Assembly (NCBI GenBank): GCA_019677205.1
Contig: JAAMXY010004285.1
Coordinates: 18,131-82,130, forward strand
Direction: 5' to 3'
DNA: 64,000 nt
DNA from: Pinguiococcus pyrenoidosus
Taxonomy: Eukaryota; Sar; Pinguiophyceae; Pinguiochrysidales; Pinguiochrysidaceae
Shown: positions 10,729 to 19,888 of the stretch, piece by piece
Layout of the letters: each line of letters starts with the position of its first letter
How positions within the stretch are numbered: position 1 is the stretch's first letter
Translations under genes and position numbers: made by a program
The notes under the pieces: model-generated
The model's input: only the letters and a program-made list of their open reading frames with translations
Databases searched by the model: none
Told to the model about the DNA's origin: nothing

Positions 10729-12920
10729 CCTCTGCAACAGCCGCGGAAGACGTGGAAGCCATCCTCCGAGAGGCAATGAGCTCAATGCTGCGGAGGGAGG
10801 CTATCGGAGTGCCCTTCACCTCTGGGATGCTCCTCGTTTTTCCAGGTCGCGGTGCCTTTGAGCTGCGCTTCCATGAGCTTGGAGCGCTCGACGAGGACGA
10901 AGCGCCACCGCTCTACATCCTCTCCAAGAGCGACGAGGTTCCGTCATGTCCGATTCGAGTCTGCATGGACAGGCAAGCAAAATGGGTGGCGCCACCGCCG
11001 CGTGGCTTTCCCGGGTGCTCGTCGTTGGTGTGCTCGAGAATCGTCCTAGAAGCGATCTGCGGCCACCTCGCCCCGGTTCTCTTCCGCGCCGCGCAAAGGA
11101 TGCGGATGGGCCTCGTTCCCACGGATCTTCATCGCCCTTGTGCTGCCTTGCCTCCGAGCCCCGTGCTCCTGACAGGGCCAATCGGAATCGGAAAGACCGT
11201 GCTTCTGGAACAGCTGGCTGCGAGAATATCCGATGGACGATCCGCGGCGCGATGCGGGGTGAAGGTCATCCTGATCCGATGTCGCGATCTGGTCCAGTCC
11301 ATGAAGCTCCGAGAGCTCGTCCAGGAAATCCGCGACGCGCTGCAGTCGGCGTGGGAGAGAGCACCGTCGTTGGTCATCCTTGACGACCTGCACATGATCG
11401 CGCCGAATCCAAATGCGGAAATGACGCCAGACCTCAACGCCCAAGGCGCCGTCCAGTCATCACTCATCGCCCGGGAGCTTGCTGCCGCGCTGGAGCAAGT
11501 CTGGCAAAGCTCAAGGGCATCCTGGGAAGCAGCCGCTGGGCAGGCAAGGGCCACTGTGAGGGGCTCTTCCTCTGATGACGGCGATGCCATCGAGAATCTG
11601 GAGCGGCTCGCGAGTGCTGCGAGCGTTGGGGTCCTGGCAAGTTCCGCGCAAGCGGAGTCGCTGAATCCGATCCTCCTCCAGCGACTTCCATGGCTCTTCC
11701 AGCGAGTGGTGGAGCATCCGCTGCCGGACGCTGCAGAGCGCACGCAGATGCTGTCGCAGCTTCTGTCTGCAACCAGCGCAGAGGACAGCCCTGCGGAGGA
11801 GCTTCATCTGCAGCGCTTCAGTCGCCGCATGGAAGGCTTCAGCCCATCCGATCTGGATCTGGTGGCCAAGCGTGCGCTTGTCAACGCTTCTGTGCGACCC
11901 CAGAGGCAGTTGTGCATTGCCGATGTCGACCTGGAGGAGGCGCTGCGCGACTTTGTGCCGTCGTCTCTTCGGGCCGCGCAGATCACGTCAAGCAGTACGA
12001 CCTGGGCTGACGTCGGCGGCTACACCGATATCAAGGACACCTTGATCAACATCTTCACGCTGCCCAACAAATTCCCTCGCATCCACAAGCTGGCAGGGTC
12101 TCGGCTGCTCAGCGGGGTGCTTCTCTACGGACCTCCGGGGTGCGGCAAGAGCCTCCTAGCAAGTGCGGTCGGTGGCAGCGCTGGTCTGAACACCATCATA
12201 GTCCGGGGTCCCGAGCTGCTGGACAAGTACATAGGTCAGTCGGAAGCGTCTGTGCGGACCCTCTTTAGCCGCGCGTCGAGCGCCAAGCCTTCTCTGATCT
12301 TCTTTGACGAGTTCGAGGCACTCGCACCGAAGCGCGGCACGGACAGCACGGGGGTCACCGATCGCGTGGTGAATCAATTGCTCACGTTTCTTGATGGTGT
12401 GGAGGCAGACAGTCGCGCGGGGGTGTACGTGCTCGCCGCGAGCAGCCGTCCCGACCTCATCGACCCCGCTCTTCTGCGTCCTGGCCGGCTGGACAAGCTC
12501 CTGTACGTGGGATACCCAAAGTGGCAGGATCGTCGAGATATTCTGGAGACGGAGATGCGTCGACGCGACGCCTTCGCGCCTGAGGAGGCCGAGATGCAGG
12601 CCGTCATTGCCGCGCTAGCAAAGGAGGAGGAGGCCGCGCACTTCACCGCGGCAGATCTCGTGTCCATGCTGAATGCGTCGGAGCTGGTGGCTGCGAAGCG
12701 CTGGCTGCGCGAGGGCGGGGAAACCAAGGCAAACGCGGCCCCGCCTCGAGTGCGACCTGAGGATCTGGTCGACGCCTTCTCCGGGACGCGGCCGTCCCTG
12801 GGTCCACTTGACCGACAGAAATTCGAGGACGTCTACCAAGCCTTTGGTGGTCTCCGTGAGACATCGTTTGAATCCGCTCCGTCCACTGACGTCGGTCGGG
12901 CTCGCGTGTCGCTGAAGTGA
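9502..12920 (+). CDS. PEX1: Peroxisomal AAA ATPase PEX1
   Basis: Two exons, 9502-9586 and 9664-12920, encode 1,113 residues. I placed the start at 9502 because the short first exon encodes AGHCFAKLPRRALALL, matching the conserved opening of PEX1 (CFLHLPRRL), and splices in phase (GTACGCC donor) to the long exon. The N-terminal double-psi domain is recognisable (EPLDFADWDVI, then FPVWVNKT). D1 carries Walker A GPIGIGKT (about residue 530) and Walker B LVILDD. D2 carries GPPGCGKS (about 850), LIFFDEFEALAPKRG and the near-invariant GVTDRVVNQLLT...LRPGRLDK block. With PEX6, this ATPase extracts ubiquitinated PEX5 from the peroxisome membrane. An alanine/threonine/serine homopolymer insert encoded by a CAA/CAG microsatellite sits between the N-domain and D1. 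The gene is convergent with a beta-oxidation-type dehydrogenase. Confidence 0.95.
10576..10736 (+). repeat. CAA/CAG microsatellite inside PEX1
   Basis: Trinucleotide runs (ATC, then AGC, then about 17 ACA/CAA units) are read in frame as serine, alanine and threonine homopolymers, roughly residues 332-385. Because the unit is three bases long, length changes preserve the frame. Confidence 0.9.
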
Positions 12921-13109
12921 CGATGAGAAGCGGATGGACAAGAAGGAACAAAGCAACGGCGACGGACGAGACAAACGCCTCGCGAGGACAAGCGTGGTGC
13001 CTTCCCGACGAGCAGAAGCGTTTGGTGGAGATGCTGGAGACTTTATGCAGTTCCAGACAAAGGATCCTACACCCTCTTTTTTTATGGCTTCGCCTTCCAC
13101 CGTCACCGC
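12921..13109. other. Short convergent 3' spacer (PEX1 / HADH)
   Basis: About 190 bp separate two stop codons facing each other. No gene or clear terminator motif is seen. Both 3' UTRs must lie or overlap here. Confidence 0.6.
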
Positions 13110-14107
13110 CTACAGTCGCTTCATTCCGTCCCACTTGAAGAACCCTTCGCCCGTCTTCCTGCCCAGCTTCCCTTCTGCAACCTTGTCCTTGAGGCACTGG
13201 GGCACGAAAAATGCAGGCTCCTCGGGATATCGGTCGACCCATCCCTCAAGAATGAACTTGCAGGTGTCCAGCCCCACGTAGTCTGCCAGGGTCAAAGGAC
13301 CCATCGGGTGCCCAGCGCCCAGCTGCATCGCCGTGTCGATGTCCTCCTTGGAGGCATGGCCCCGTTCGAGCATCATCATCGCCTGAAGGATGTGCAACCC
13401 ATGAATGAGGTGAGTATGGCACGCCCAGCTACACAGATCAGACGCCGAAAGCGCAAGAGCACCTGCGCCAGGGCCGGGACCAACAGCCTGTTGACGATGA
13501 AGCCCGGCGTGTCCACGCAAGTGACCGGCGTCTTGTTGATGTCCCGAACGAACTGCACCATCATCTCAAAATCCGCCGGATCCGTTTCGGGCAGCTTGAC
13601 CACCTCGACAAGCCGCATGATCTGCACGGGATTGAAAAAGTGCAGGCCGATGGTTTTCTGCGGCCTCCCCGACGCCTCGGCGATGGCTTGGATGGGCAAG
13701 CTACTGGTGTTGCTGCAGAGCAGCGTCTCGGGCTTGCAGAGGGCGTGCAGCTCCTGGTACAGCGGTGTCTTGACGGCCATGTCCTCTACGACCGCCTCGA
13801 TGACCACGTCGCAGTCGTGGAGAGCCCCTCGGTCGGTGCTGTAGCTGATGCGAGCTTTGGTCTCTTGGCTCCGCTGCTCTTTCTCCGCCAGGCTGTCGGG
13901 CTGCTTCTTCGCGGCGGTTTTGAGGATCTTTTGGAGAGACTCGTCGATGCGCTGCTGACCCAGCTCCAAGCTTTTCTGGCTGCTCTCCACCCCCACCACC
14001 TCGAAGCCCTCCCAAGCCACTGTCTGCGCGATGCCATGGCCCATGAGGCCCAGGCCCACCACGCCCACCTTCTTCACGCTACCCAACACCACGCGACTGC
14101 GCAGCAT
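13110..14107 (-). CDS. HADH: 3-hydroxyacyl-CoA dehydrogenase
   Basis: Two exons, 14107-13463 and 13382-13110, are split by an 80-nt intron and give 305 residues, the usual length of the monofunctional enzyme. The N-terminal Rossmann fold shows [11 protein letters not shown] after a short basic leader ([13 protein letters not shown]) that could target mitochondria. SNTSSLPI, the catalytic-histidine segment [17 protein letters not shown] and the signature [15 protein letters not shown] follow. The C-terminal dimerisation domain has [14 protein letters not shown] and ends [13 protein letters not shown]. It oxidises L-3-hydroxyacyl-CoA to 3-ketoacyl-CoA with NAD+ in beta-oxidation. The compartment (mitochondrion or peroxisome) is not certain: I see no clear C-terminal peroxisomal tripeptide (the end is KRL). 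Confidence 0.93.
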
Positions 14108-14588
14108 GGCGGCGCAACGTCAAAGAAGATATGGTACAATCGAGGGAAATCGCAGAGAAGATGTTTGGAAACGGAAAGAGCGAGAACGAGAGAAGGTGAT
14201 GCGCCTTTTGCGGAGGATTTTGAAGATCTTTTCCGTCGCGATGCGGCCCTCCTTGCGCAAGGGTCGTTGCAGCTATACCAGCGGGCGTAACTAGTCCGAA
14301 AGACTTGCATGGAATTCTCTAAACTTAATTTTAAACTTTGAATGCTCCTGATGGTGATAATATGGTGATACAGATTTCAGGTTACGCTAACCGCTGTGGA
14401 TTCCGACGAAACGCCCGAACGTTCCGCTGACCCCAGTCATTCTCATGCATCGGGATTGGCCACGCAATACGAAAAGCAAATATTCAAAAGTTTTTATATT
14501 GATATAATATATACAAATAATAATCTAAACATCAGAATTTTGCGGCCAAAGGCATGATGACGCGACGAGGTGGCAAGGGGGCGTCGGG
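14108..14588. promoter_or_regulatory. Shared head-to-head promoter region of HADH and the J protein
   Basis: A 481-bp divergent spacer. It holds a strongly AT-rich core at about 14466-14535 (TATATTGATATAATATATAC) and TTTGAA at 14337-14342. Regulatory function is inferred from position and composition. Confidence 0.45.
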
Positions 14589-15160
14589 TTGAGCTCGAGC
14601 GCCGCCATGCCTTCCGATTCGCACTACGCACTGCTGGGGCTGAGTGACAATGCCAGTCCGGAGGACATCAAGAAGGCGTATCGGGCCGTGGCGCTGAAGT
14701 ACCACCCCGATGTGGACTCGTCTCCGTCCGCCGAAGAGCACTTCAGGAAAGCCACGGAGGCCTACAAAGTGCTGATGGACCAGAGCAAGAGGACCTCGTA
14801 TGACGCGCAGCTCAAGCACGATGTGCCAGACCTCCACACCTACGACTACAGCCAGACGGCGCGAGCGTCCGGCAGCTTCAACTCGGCGCGAGAGACCATG
14901 AGCAACACGCAGACGAGAATGCAATGGGACCAGCAGAATAGATACCGAAGTGCAAAGTACGGGCCAATGCCAATCAATCCAGCGGAAATAGGACACTAAG
15001 CTGCAGGCATCGCAGGTGGAATCGGATGAGCTTAGCGGAGAAGAAACTCTTCAGAAGAGCCCCTGTCAATGGAGCTGGCAGCTCGCTCGCGGCCTTCCTG
15101 ATCATACCAGCTGCGGCTGGGATCATGTGGGCGGGCTTTAGATCCAGTGGCACCGAGTGA
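14589..15160 (+). CDS. J-domain protein with C-terminal membrane anchor
   Basis: Exon 1 (14589-14956) encodes a canonical J domain, SHYALLGLSDNASPEDIKKAY with the HPD motif in KYHPDVD, which stimulates Hsp70 ATPase. Read without splicing, the frame stops at 14999 (136 residues). A 59-nt intron (14957-15015, GTACGG...GCAG) joins in phase to a second exon that adds a basic stretch (EKKLFRRAPV) and a hydrophobic segment, SSLAAFLIIPAAAGIMWAGF, before the stop. The total is 170 residues. I prefer the spliced model because the added helix is a plausible transmembrane anchor and the donor matches the local GTACG type. It would then be a tail-anchored cochaperone, but which membrane it uses cannot be told. 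The start is an ATG immediately before the J domain. Confidence 0.75.
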
Positions 15161-15599
15161 ACGACCGAGTGGAAAAGATGGTACGTTATCTAGTTGCCTT
15201 TTGTGGGTGCCTTTTCTGGGTGCCCGTTCTGGGTGCCCGTTCTGGGTGTCAGGGATGCGCCGTAGCCATACTTACTGTAGTACTCCCTTCGCCAGCAGGC
15301 GAGAGCCGGCAAGCAAAATGTTGAGATCAGTTTTGCGTGGAGGACCTAAATTTTGCTCTCGGCAGTGGCTGGAGAGGAGTAATGCGTCAATAAGCGCCTT
15401 ATTACGCCAGCGTCCACGGCTTTGTGCGCTCTCTCGTAGTCTCTTCCTATAGTTGCGACTCTCGAGCGATTCCTGTTCTTGTTCGCCGAACAGTCCTGCA
15501 GAGATGCTACAGCTCTCTTAACTTCTCAAAAACGACGTGGAGCATCGTGTTCCTCCACTTTGAATCGCGAAAAGTTCGCGAAACGTGCGCTGTCTGCGG

Positions 15600-17753
15600 C
15601 TACGCAGAAGGACTCTGGACGATCGCCTCCCGACGGACAATGCGCATCTCCGCCAGCACCTCGTCGCTAAAGATGGTGCGGTCGGATAGGGACTTCTGCA
15701 GCGATGCTTCCGCTCTGGTCCTCGTGTCCTTCTCGTCGACATACAGGGGGACGAAGAGACGATGCTTCCTCGCTGGCAACGGTATCATAGGCGAGCGCAA
15801 GAGCTGGAGAACGCGCTTTCGGCGAATGAACCAGATCGTCCGATCGTCAACATCCTCGGTGAGCATGACGGGGCCTTCCCACTCCGACGGCAGGGGACTG
15901 CGTGTCGCGCGCCACCGCAACTGCTCCCCGACCTGCGAGACCAGCTCAAAGGCCTCCTGGAAGTACGAGCTGCGTTCGGTCGCCAAGTCGACGAGCTCTG
16001 CTCCATCCTCCTTCGCGGAAGAGGCTGAGGGGCTGAGGAACCTCGCGCTGCGGAAGTCCAAGGCGCTCGCAAAGTCGTTCTGTGGCTGCCCAACATGACG
16101 GTAGGTGCCAGTCTGCTGGTTGCAAGTGTACAGGGGCAGCAGCTTGTATCCGTGCTCGGCCACCCAAGCGACCGCGTCCAGCACGAAGTCGATGGTCTCC
16201 GGATCCTCGATGAACGGCAAGTTGACGCGCGTGAATCCCGGCTTGATGATGGGCGCTCGCGTGTCCGCGAAGCACTTCAATAGGACTCTCATGACATTGT
16301 CGTCGATGCCCAGCAGAGTCGCACCGTAAGGACCGGCACAGGCGCAGCCGCTGCGCGACTGAATGCCGAAAAGGTCGTTCAAAAGCGCGCACACAAAATT
16401 CTGGTGGAGCAGCTTGTTCTCCACCGTCACCAAGAAGGAGAGCGTCGGAAGCCGGCTCGCGCTGGGGTTGCCGATGATGTGCAGATTTGGGCAGCGCTGA
16501 CGCGAGAGGCGCTCGTAGGCTCGCGCCAGGTAGCATTCCTCGATGTGCATGATCGCGTCTTCTCCAATCTCTCGCTTCAGCTTGAAGACGGCCCCCGCGC
16601 GGATGGAGCCGAGGATCTCTGGTGTGCCGCCCTCTTCTCGCACTTCCAGCTTGTCTTCGTAGGCGTGCATCGCGTCGGTCGTGAAGCGCACGGTCCCCCC
16701 CGCGGGGCGGTGAGGAGGCTGTGCCGACGGCTTCGCAAGCTTTGGGATGCTCCGCCGCATGATCAAGACGCCGGGCGTCCCGGGGCCTCCAAGGAACTTG
16801 TGTGGCGAGAGGAACACGGCGTCGACGCCGCTGTCTTCGACGTTGATCGGCAGGTACGGCCCTCCCGAGGCATAGTCGAAGCACGCCAGCGCATTCTTCT
16901 CGTGCAGCAGTCTCGTGACCGCCTTGACGTCCGTGATCGTGCCGTCCACGTTGGAAGCTGCGCTGAACGAGCCGATGATCAGAGGTCGATCCTTGAGCTC
17001 GTCGAGCAGCTGTGCAAGGTGCTGGAGGTCGATGCCGCGCTTCCCCTCCGGATCCAAGTTGCAGGTGACGACGTCGGCATTGCTCTCCCGCCAGGGCAGC
17101 AGATTCGAATGGTGCTCGTACGGACTCACGATAACCACCGGCCTCTGCGACGCATCTGCCGGTCTCTGCAGGTACGACAGCAGCTGGAATGGCTTGGGCA
17201 GCAGGCGCACCAGGAGGTCGATGGCCCCCGTGGAGCCGGAACCCACGAAGATGACTGCGTGAGAGTCCTCGGGGACGCCGCAAGACGCTGCAATCTCCTG
17301 GCGGGCTTGCTCCCGAAGCATGTTGGTCCGGCGGCCGGTGAGCGAAGCCTCCGTGTGCGTATTGGCGTAGGTCGGCAGAACTTGATGCTGCATGAAGGCC
17401 TCGATGCGGCCCATGGCCCTGCCCGAGGCAGTGAAGTCGCAGTACACCAAACGCCGGACGCCGAAGGGAGTGGTCACACGCATGTTGGCCCCGATCACGT
17501 CGGTTCGTAGGGAGAGCATCAACTCGGCCGTCTCTGCGTCGATCTCACGATGGGAGCCGTCACAGGACGCCACAGGAGAGGGAGGTGCCGTCGCAGGACC
17601 GAGATTCGGGGACGGCGTCGGGACGACCTTGACGCCCTTCAAGCGTCGCAGCAGTCTGCTCAGGCTCCTCGGAGCCTTACTGAAGCCATGTCCCTTGCTC
17701 TGCCTCCACCGTGGGAGGCAATCGCTGGCGTCCGGAGGCGCGTGTTGCAGCAT
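15600..17753 (-). CDS. Class V (NifS/cysteine-desulfurase-like) PLP aminotransferase
   Basis: A single open exon of 717 residues starting at a true ATG. A basic, serine-rich leader of about 70 residues precedes the fold and could be a targeting sequence. PLP features follow: LVYCDFTASGRAMGRIEAF, VGSGSTGAIDLLV (cofactor phosphate loop), the substrate-side histidines in SPYEHHSNLLPWRES, FDYASGGPY (aspartate on the pyridine nitrogen) and SPHKFLGGPGTPGVL with the Schiff-base lysine (about residue 318). The block RSGCACAGPYG sits where cysteine desulfurases carry the catalytic cysteine. A C-terminal extension of about 180 residues has no recognised domain. The family is widespread in algae and fungi but poorly characterised, so substrate and reaction are unknown. 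A cysteine desulfurase-like activity is possible but not shown. Confidence 0.85.
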   Translation of the reverse strand: MLQHAPPDASDCLPRWRQSKGHGFSKAPRSLSRLLRRLKGVKVVPTPSPNLGPATAPPSPVASCDGSHREIDAETAELMLSLRTDVIGANMRVTTPFGVRRLVYCDFTASGRAMGRIEAFMQHQVLPTYANTHTEASLTGRRTNMLREQARQEIAASCGVPEDSHAVIFVGSGSTGAIDLLVRLLPKPFQLLSYLQRPADASQRPVVIVSPYEHHSNLLPWRESNADVVTCNLDPEGKRGIDLQHLAQLLDELKDRPLIIGSFSAASNVDGTITDVKAVTRLLHEKNALACFDYASGGPYLPINVEDSGVDAVFLSPHKFLGGPGTPGVLIMRRSIPKLAKPSAQPPHRPAGGTVRFTTDAMHAYEDKLEVREEGGTPEILGSIRAGAVFKLKREIGEDAIMHIEECYLARAYERLSRQRCPNLHIIGNPSASRLPTLSFLVTVENKLLHQNFVCALLNDLFGIQSRSGCACAGPYGATLLGIDDNVMRVLLKCFADTRAPIIKPGFTRVNLPFIEDPETIDFVLDAVAWVAEHGYKLLPLYTCNQQTGTYRHVGQPQNDFASALDFRSARFLSPSASSAKEDGAELVDLATERSSYFQEAFELVSQVGEQLRWRATRSPLPSEWEGPVMLTEDVDDRTIWFIRRKRVLQLLRSPMIPLPARKHRLFVPLYVDEKDTRTRAEASLQKSLSDRTIFSDEVLAEMRIVRREAIVQSPSA

Positions 17754-18837
17754 GGTCGCTTCGGGAATCCGGGGCGAATCTGCGGCTGGAGGAGACGGCT
17801 CTCAGCTCGTACAAAGGAGCTACCAGTCTTCCCGGAAGCTTTGGCGGCTGCCTGGTTGTTGCCTTGTGAGCGAACAAGGACCGATCTCGAAGGAGTTAAG
17901 GAACGAGTCGCCGTAGGCAACAGCTCTGCCGGAGCAGGCCACCCTGTAGATGGCCCATCGCGATTTTTGATTTCACGCCGGTGGTTGGGTGGAGACCTCC
18001 CCCTCATGCAACGACTCCGTGCGCCGGCCTGGCAGTTGTCTAGCCCTCCTGTACAGCGCATTCCGCAAAGATTTTCTGAAGCTCTAGTAAAACCAGCGTA
18101 ATCTCTGATCTTGGCTCCAGAGAGCTTCTCTGCGCGTTCCGGTTGGCCGCATGTGACACCTGCAAGAAGGTGGCCCTTGTACAACCGCAATAAATGACTT
18201 TCATTGCACTTTCTCTTCCCTCCGTGTTGCGCGTAATCTACCTCCCTGGCCAATCAGGAGCAGAAGCGAGGTTGCCAGCGGTTTCAATTTCGATCGATTT
18301 GTTTCAGCCGTAAGCCTGGTTGTTCGTCACTCACTTCTCGATGGGGGGGGTTGGACTCCGTATGATATCTTTAGAAAGTCTCTAGATCATATTGGACAGC
18401 GAGGAGATGTCTCGGGAATGTCAGGATTGATGAGCGTCTCCACCAATGCCACGCGGATCATTTTGAACGGAAGGATTCAAATTCAAAAGCACGTCGCTTG
18501 GCCGCTCTTCATTGGCGATGCCGGTTGCACCTGGCAAGACGCCGGAAGGGAAGCCACCAGTCAACTGTATCGCAACCACTCTTCCCTGTCACCCTCGGCA
18601 AGTGTCTTCCGCCAAGGAGATTACGCATCTGGGGGGGATGCCGCGGCGCGCGCTTTGACACCAGGCCAGACTTCGATTGGATCGTGTCTACTTTTACTCA
18701 TTTGAAACCAATTGTCAGGTTATCATTCATCCACCTATCTCCGGTAACAATACCCGGTACCGCGAAGCCGGGATGAAGCTTTGAATTTGCTCAGGCTTAG
18801 GTTGCCATATCCTAGCCCCAAGTTGTTTTTGTTTGAC

Positions 18838-18926
18838 CCGGATTGCTCTTCAACGGCCCAGGTTGCCCTTTCATCGCCCCGGTTGCTGCTCCTAGGCCCA
18901 GGTTGCCCTTTCCAGGCCGACCTAGC
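18838..18926. repeat. Diverged tandem repeat (CCCAGGTTGCCCTTTC units)
   Basis: Four to five imperfect copies of a unit containing CC(C/G)GGTTGC(C/T) stand in tandem, in the spacer upstream of the aminotransferase gene and downstream of RIOK2. Confidence 0.65.
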
Positions 18927-19130
18927 TTGCCCTCCCAGGGCTGGTTGACGGTCCGCAGTGACAGGGCGCGCTCGCTGGTGCGGGTCAGGTGACCCCTCAC
19001 ACGATCTTAAGATCTGGTCTGGGGTGTACACGGAATGACTTCCCGGGAGGTCCGGATGGCTGTCCAGCTTCCGCGAGCGGATGCCCGACGTCCCTCTTCT
19101 GGAGGCCTAGGCCCTGAACAAGACGGCTTA

Positions 19131-19262
19131 GATGGGCACGCGAGGCATAGAAGATGGGCACGCGAGGCATAGAAGATGGGCACGTGAGGCATAGAAGATG
19201 GGCACGTGAGGCATAGGAGATGGGCACGCGAGGCATAGGAGATGGGCACGCGAGGCATGGGA
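19131..19262. repeat. 22-bp minisatellite, six copies
   Basis: Six head-to-tail copies of a 22-bp unit containing GGGCACGYGAGGCATRG. Variants change only one to three positions (C/T in CACGYG, A/G near the end). Copies are contiguous with no spacers. The unit carries CACGTG or CACGCG, an E-box-like core. Confidence 0.93.
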
Positions 19263-19888
19263 GATGAGCGCTCTGCACGTCAGCGAAGCTGCGCTCGTGC
19301 GCATGAAGTACCGCAACATAGCCAGCGACGTGTGCGGTAGTCTATGGCCTCATTCATGTCGGCTTGTGTTGTCTAGTCTTTCGTCGGTCCTGAACGATGC
19401 CGCCTGGAATGTGTGCTTGCGTGCATGCTCGTGCGGGGTGGCGGATTTCTCGACGGACGGGGCGATGCTAGTGAAGCTTATGGTATTGCGCCGGGAAGCT
19501 CATGGTATTGTCCCGGGAGACCGTGCGAATTCCAGCTGAGTATCGGCATGTCCGCGTTGACTCCTAGGCGGTCTCAAGATCGGCCGTGAATCATGCGATG
19601 TACAAGGGTGAAGAGTCACCGCGCATTTCCATGGTGGCCATGCATGTTACGTGTGGAGTCCGCATGTTGCGGAAAAGATGACGCGGCCTTTGACTTTGCG
19701 GGTTCGTTTGCATGTAGCGATAGGTTGCTGTCTCGCGAGCGCTTCTTTTCTCAAAGCGTCTTCCTTCGTCGACTGTCGCTTCGATGCCAAGTCCAGAAGC
19801 CGACATGCAAGGAAACGGCCTCAGCATTCTCATCATCTTCTCCTTCTCCTTTTCCTCCGTCGTGGTCTGGGTCTTCTACACTGCGGAT

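Larger units (their letters stand above)
17754..19888. other. 2.1-kb spacer with minisatellites and clustered TTTGAA sites
   Basis: No confident gene. Short overlapping ORFs lack domains. Three TTTGAA hexamers lie within 26 bp (18462-18467, and in reverse at 18476-18481 and 18482-18487), and another lies at 18780-18785. Two minisatellite arrays follow. This is the only long gap between two genes on the same strand in this part of the window. Confidence 0.55.

Noticed and set aside
10433-10819. PolyValine/polyLeucine minus-strand ORFs at the PEX1 repeat
   Set aside because: They are the complement of the CAA/CAG microsatellite and have no independent support.
16404-17510. 368-codon plus-strand ORF opposite the aminotransferase
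   Set aside because: An antisense shadow of a conserved PLP enzyme.
19131-19262. Possible CRISPR-like array
   Set aside because: Units are contiguous with no unique spacers, and the genome is clearly eukaryotic. It is a minisatellite.
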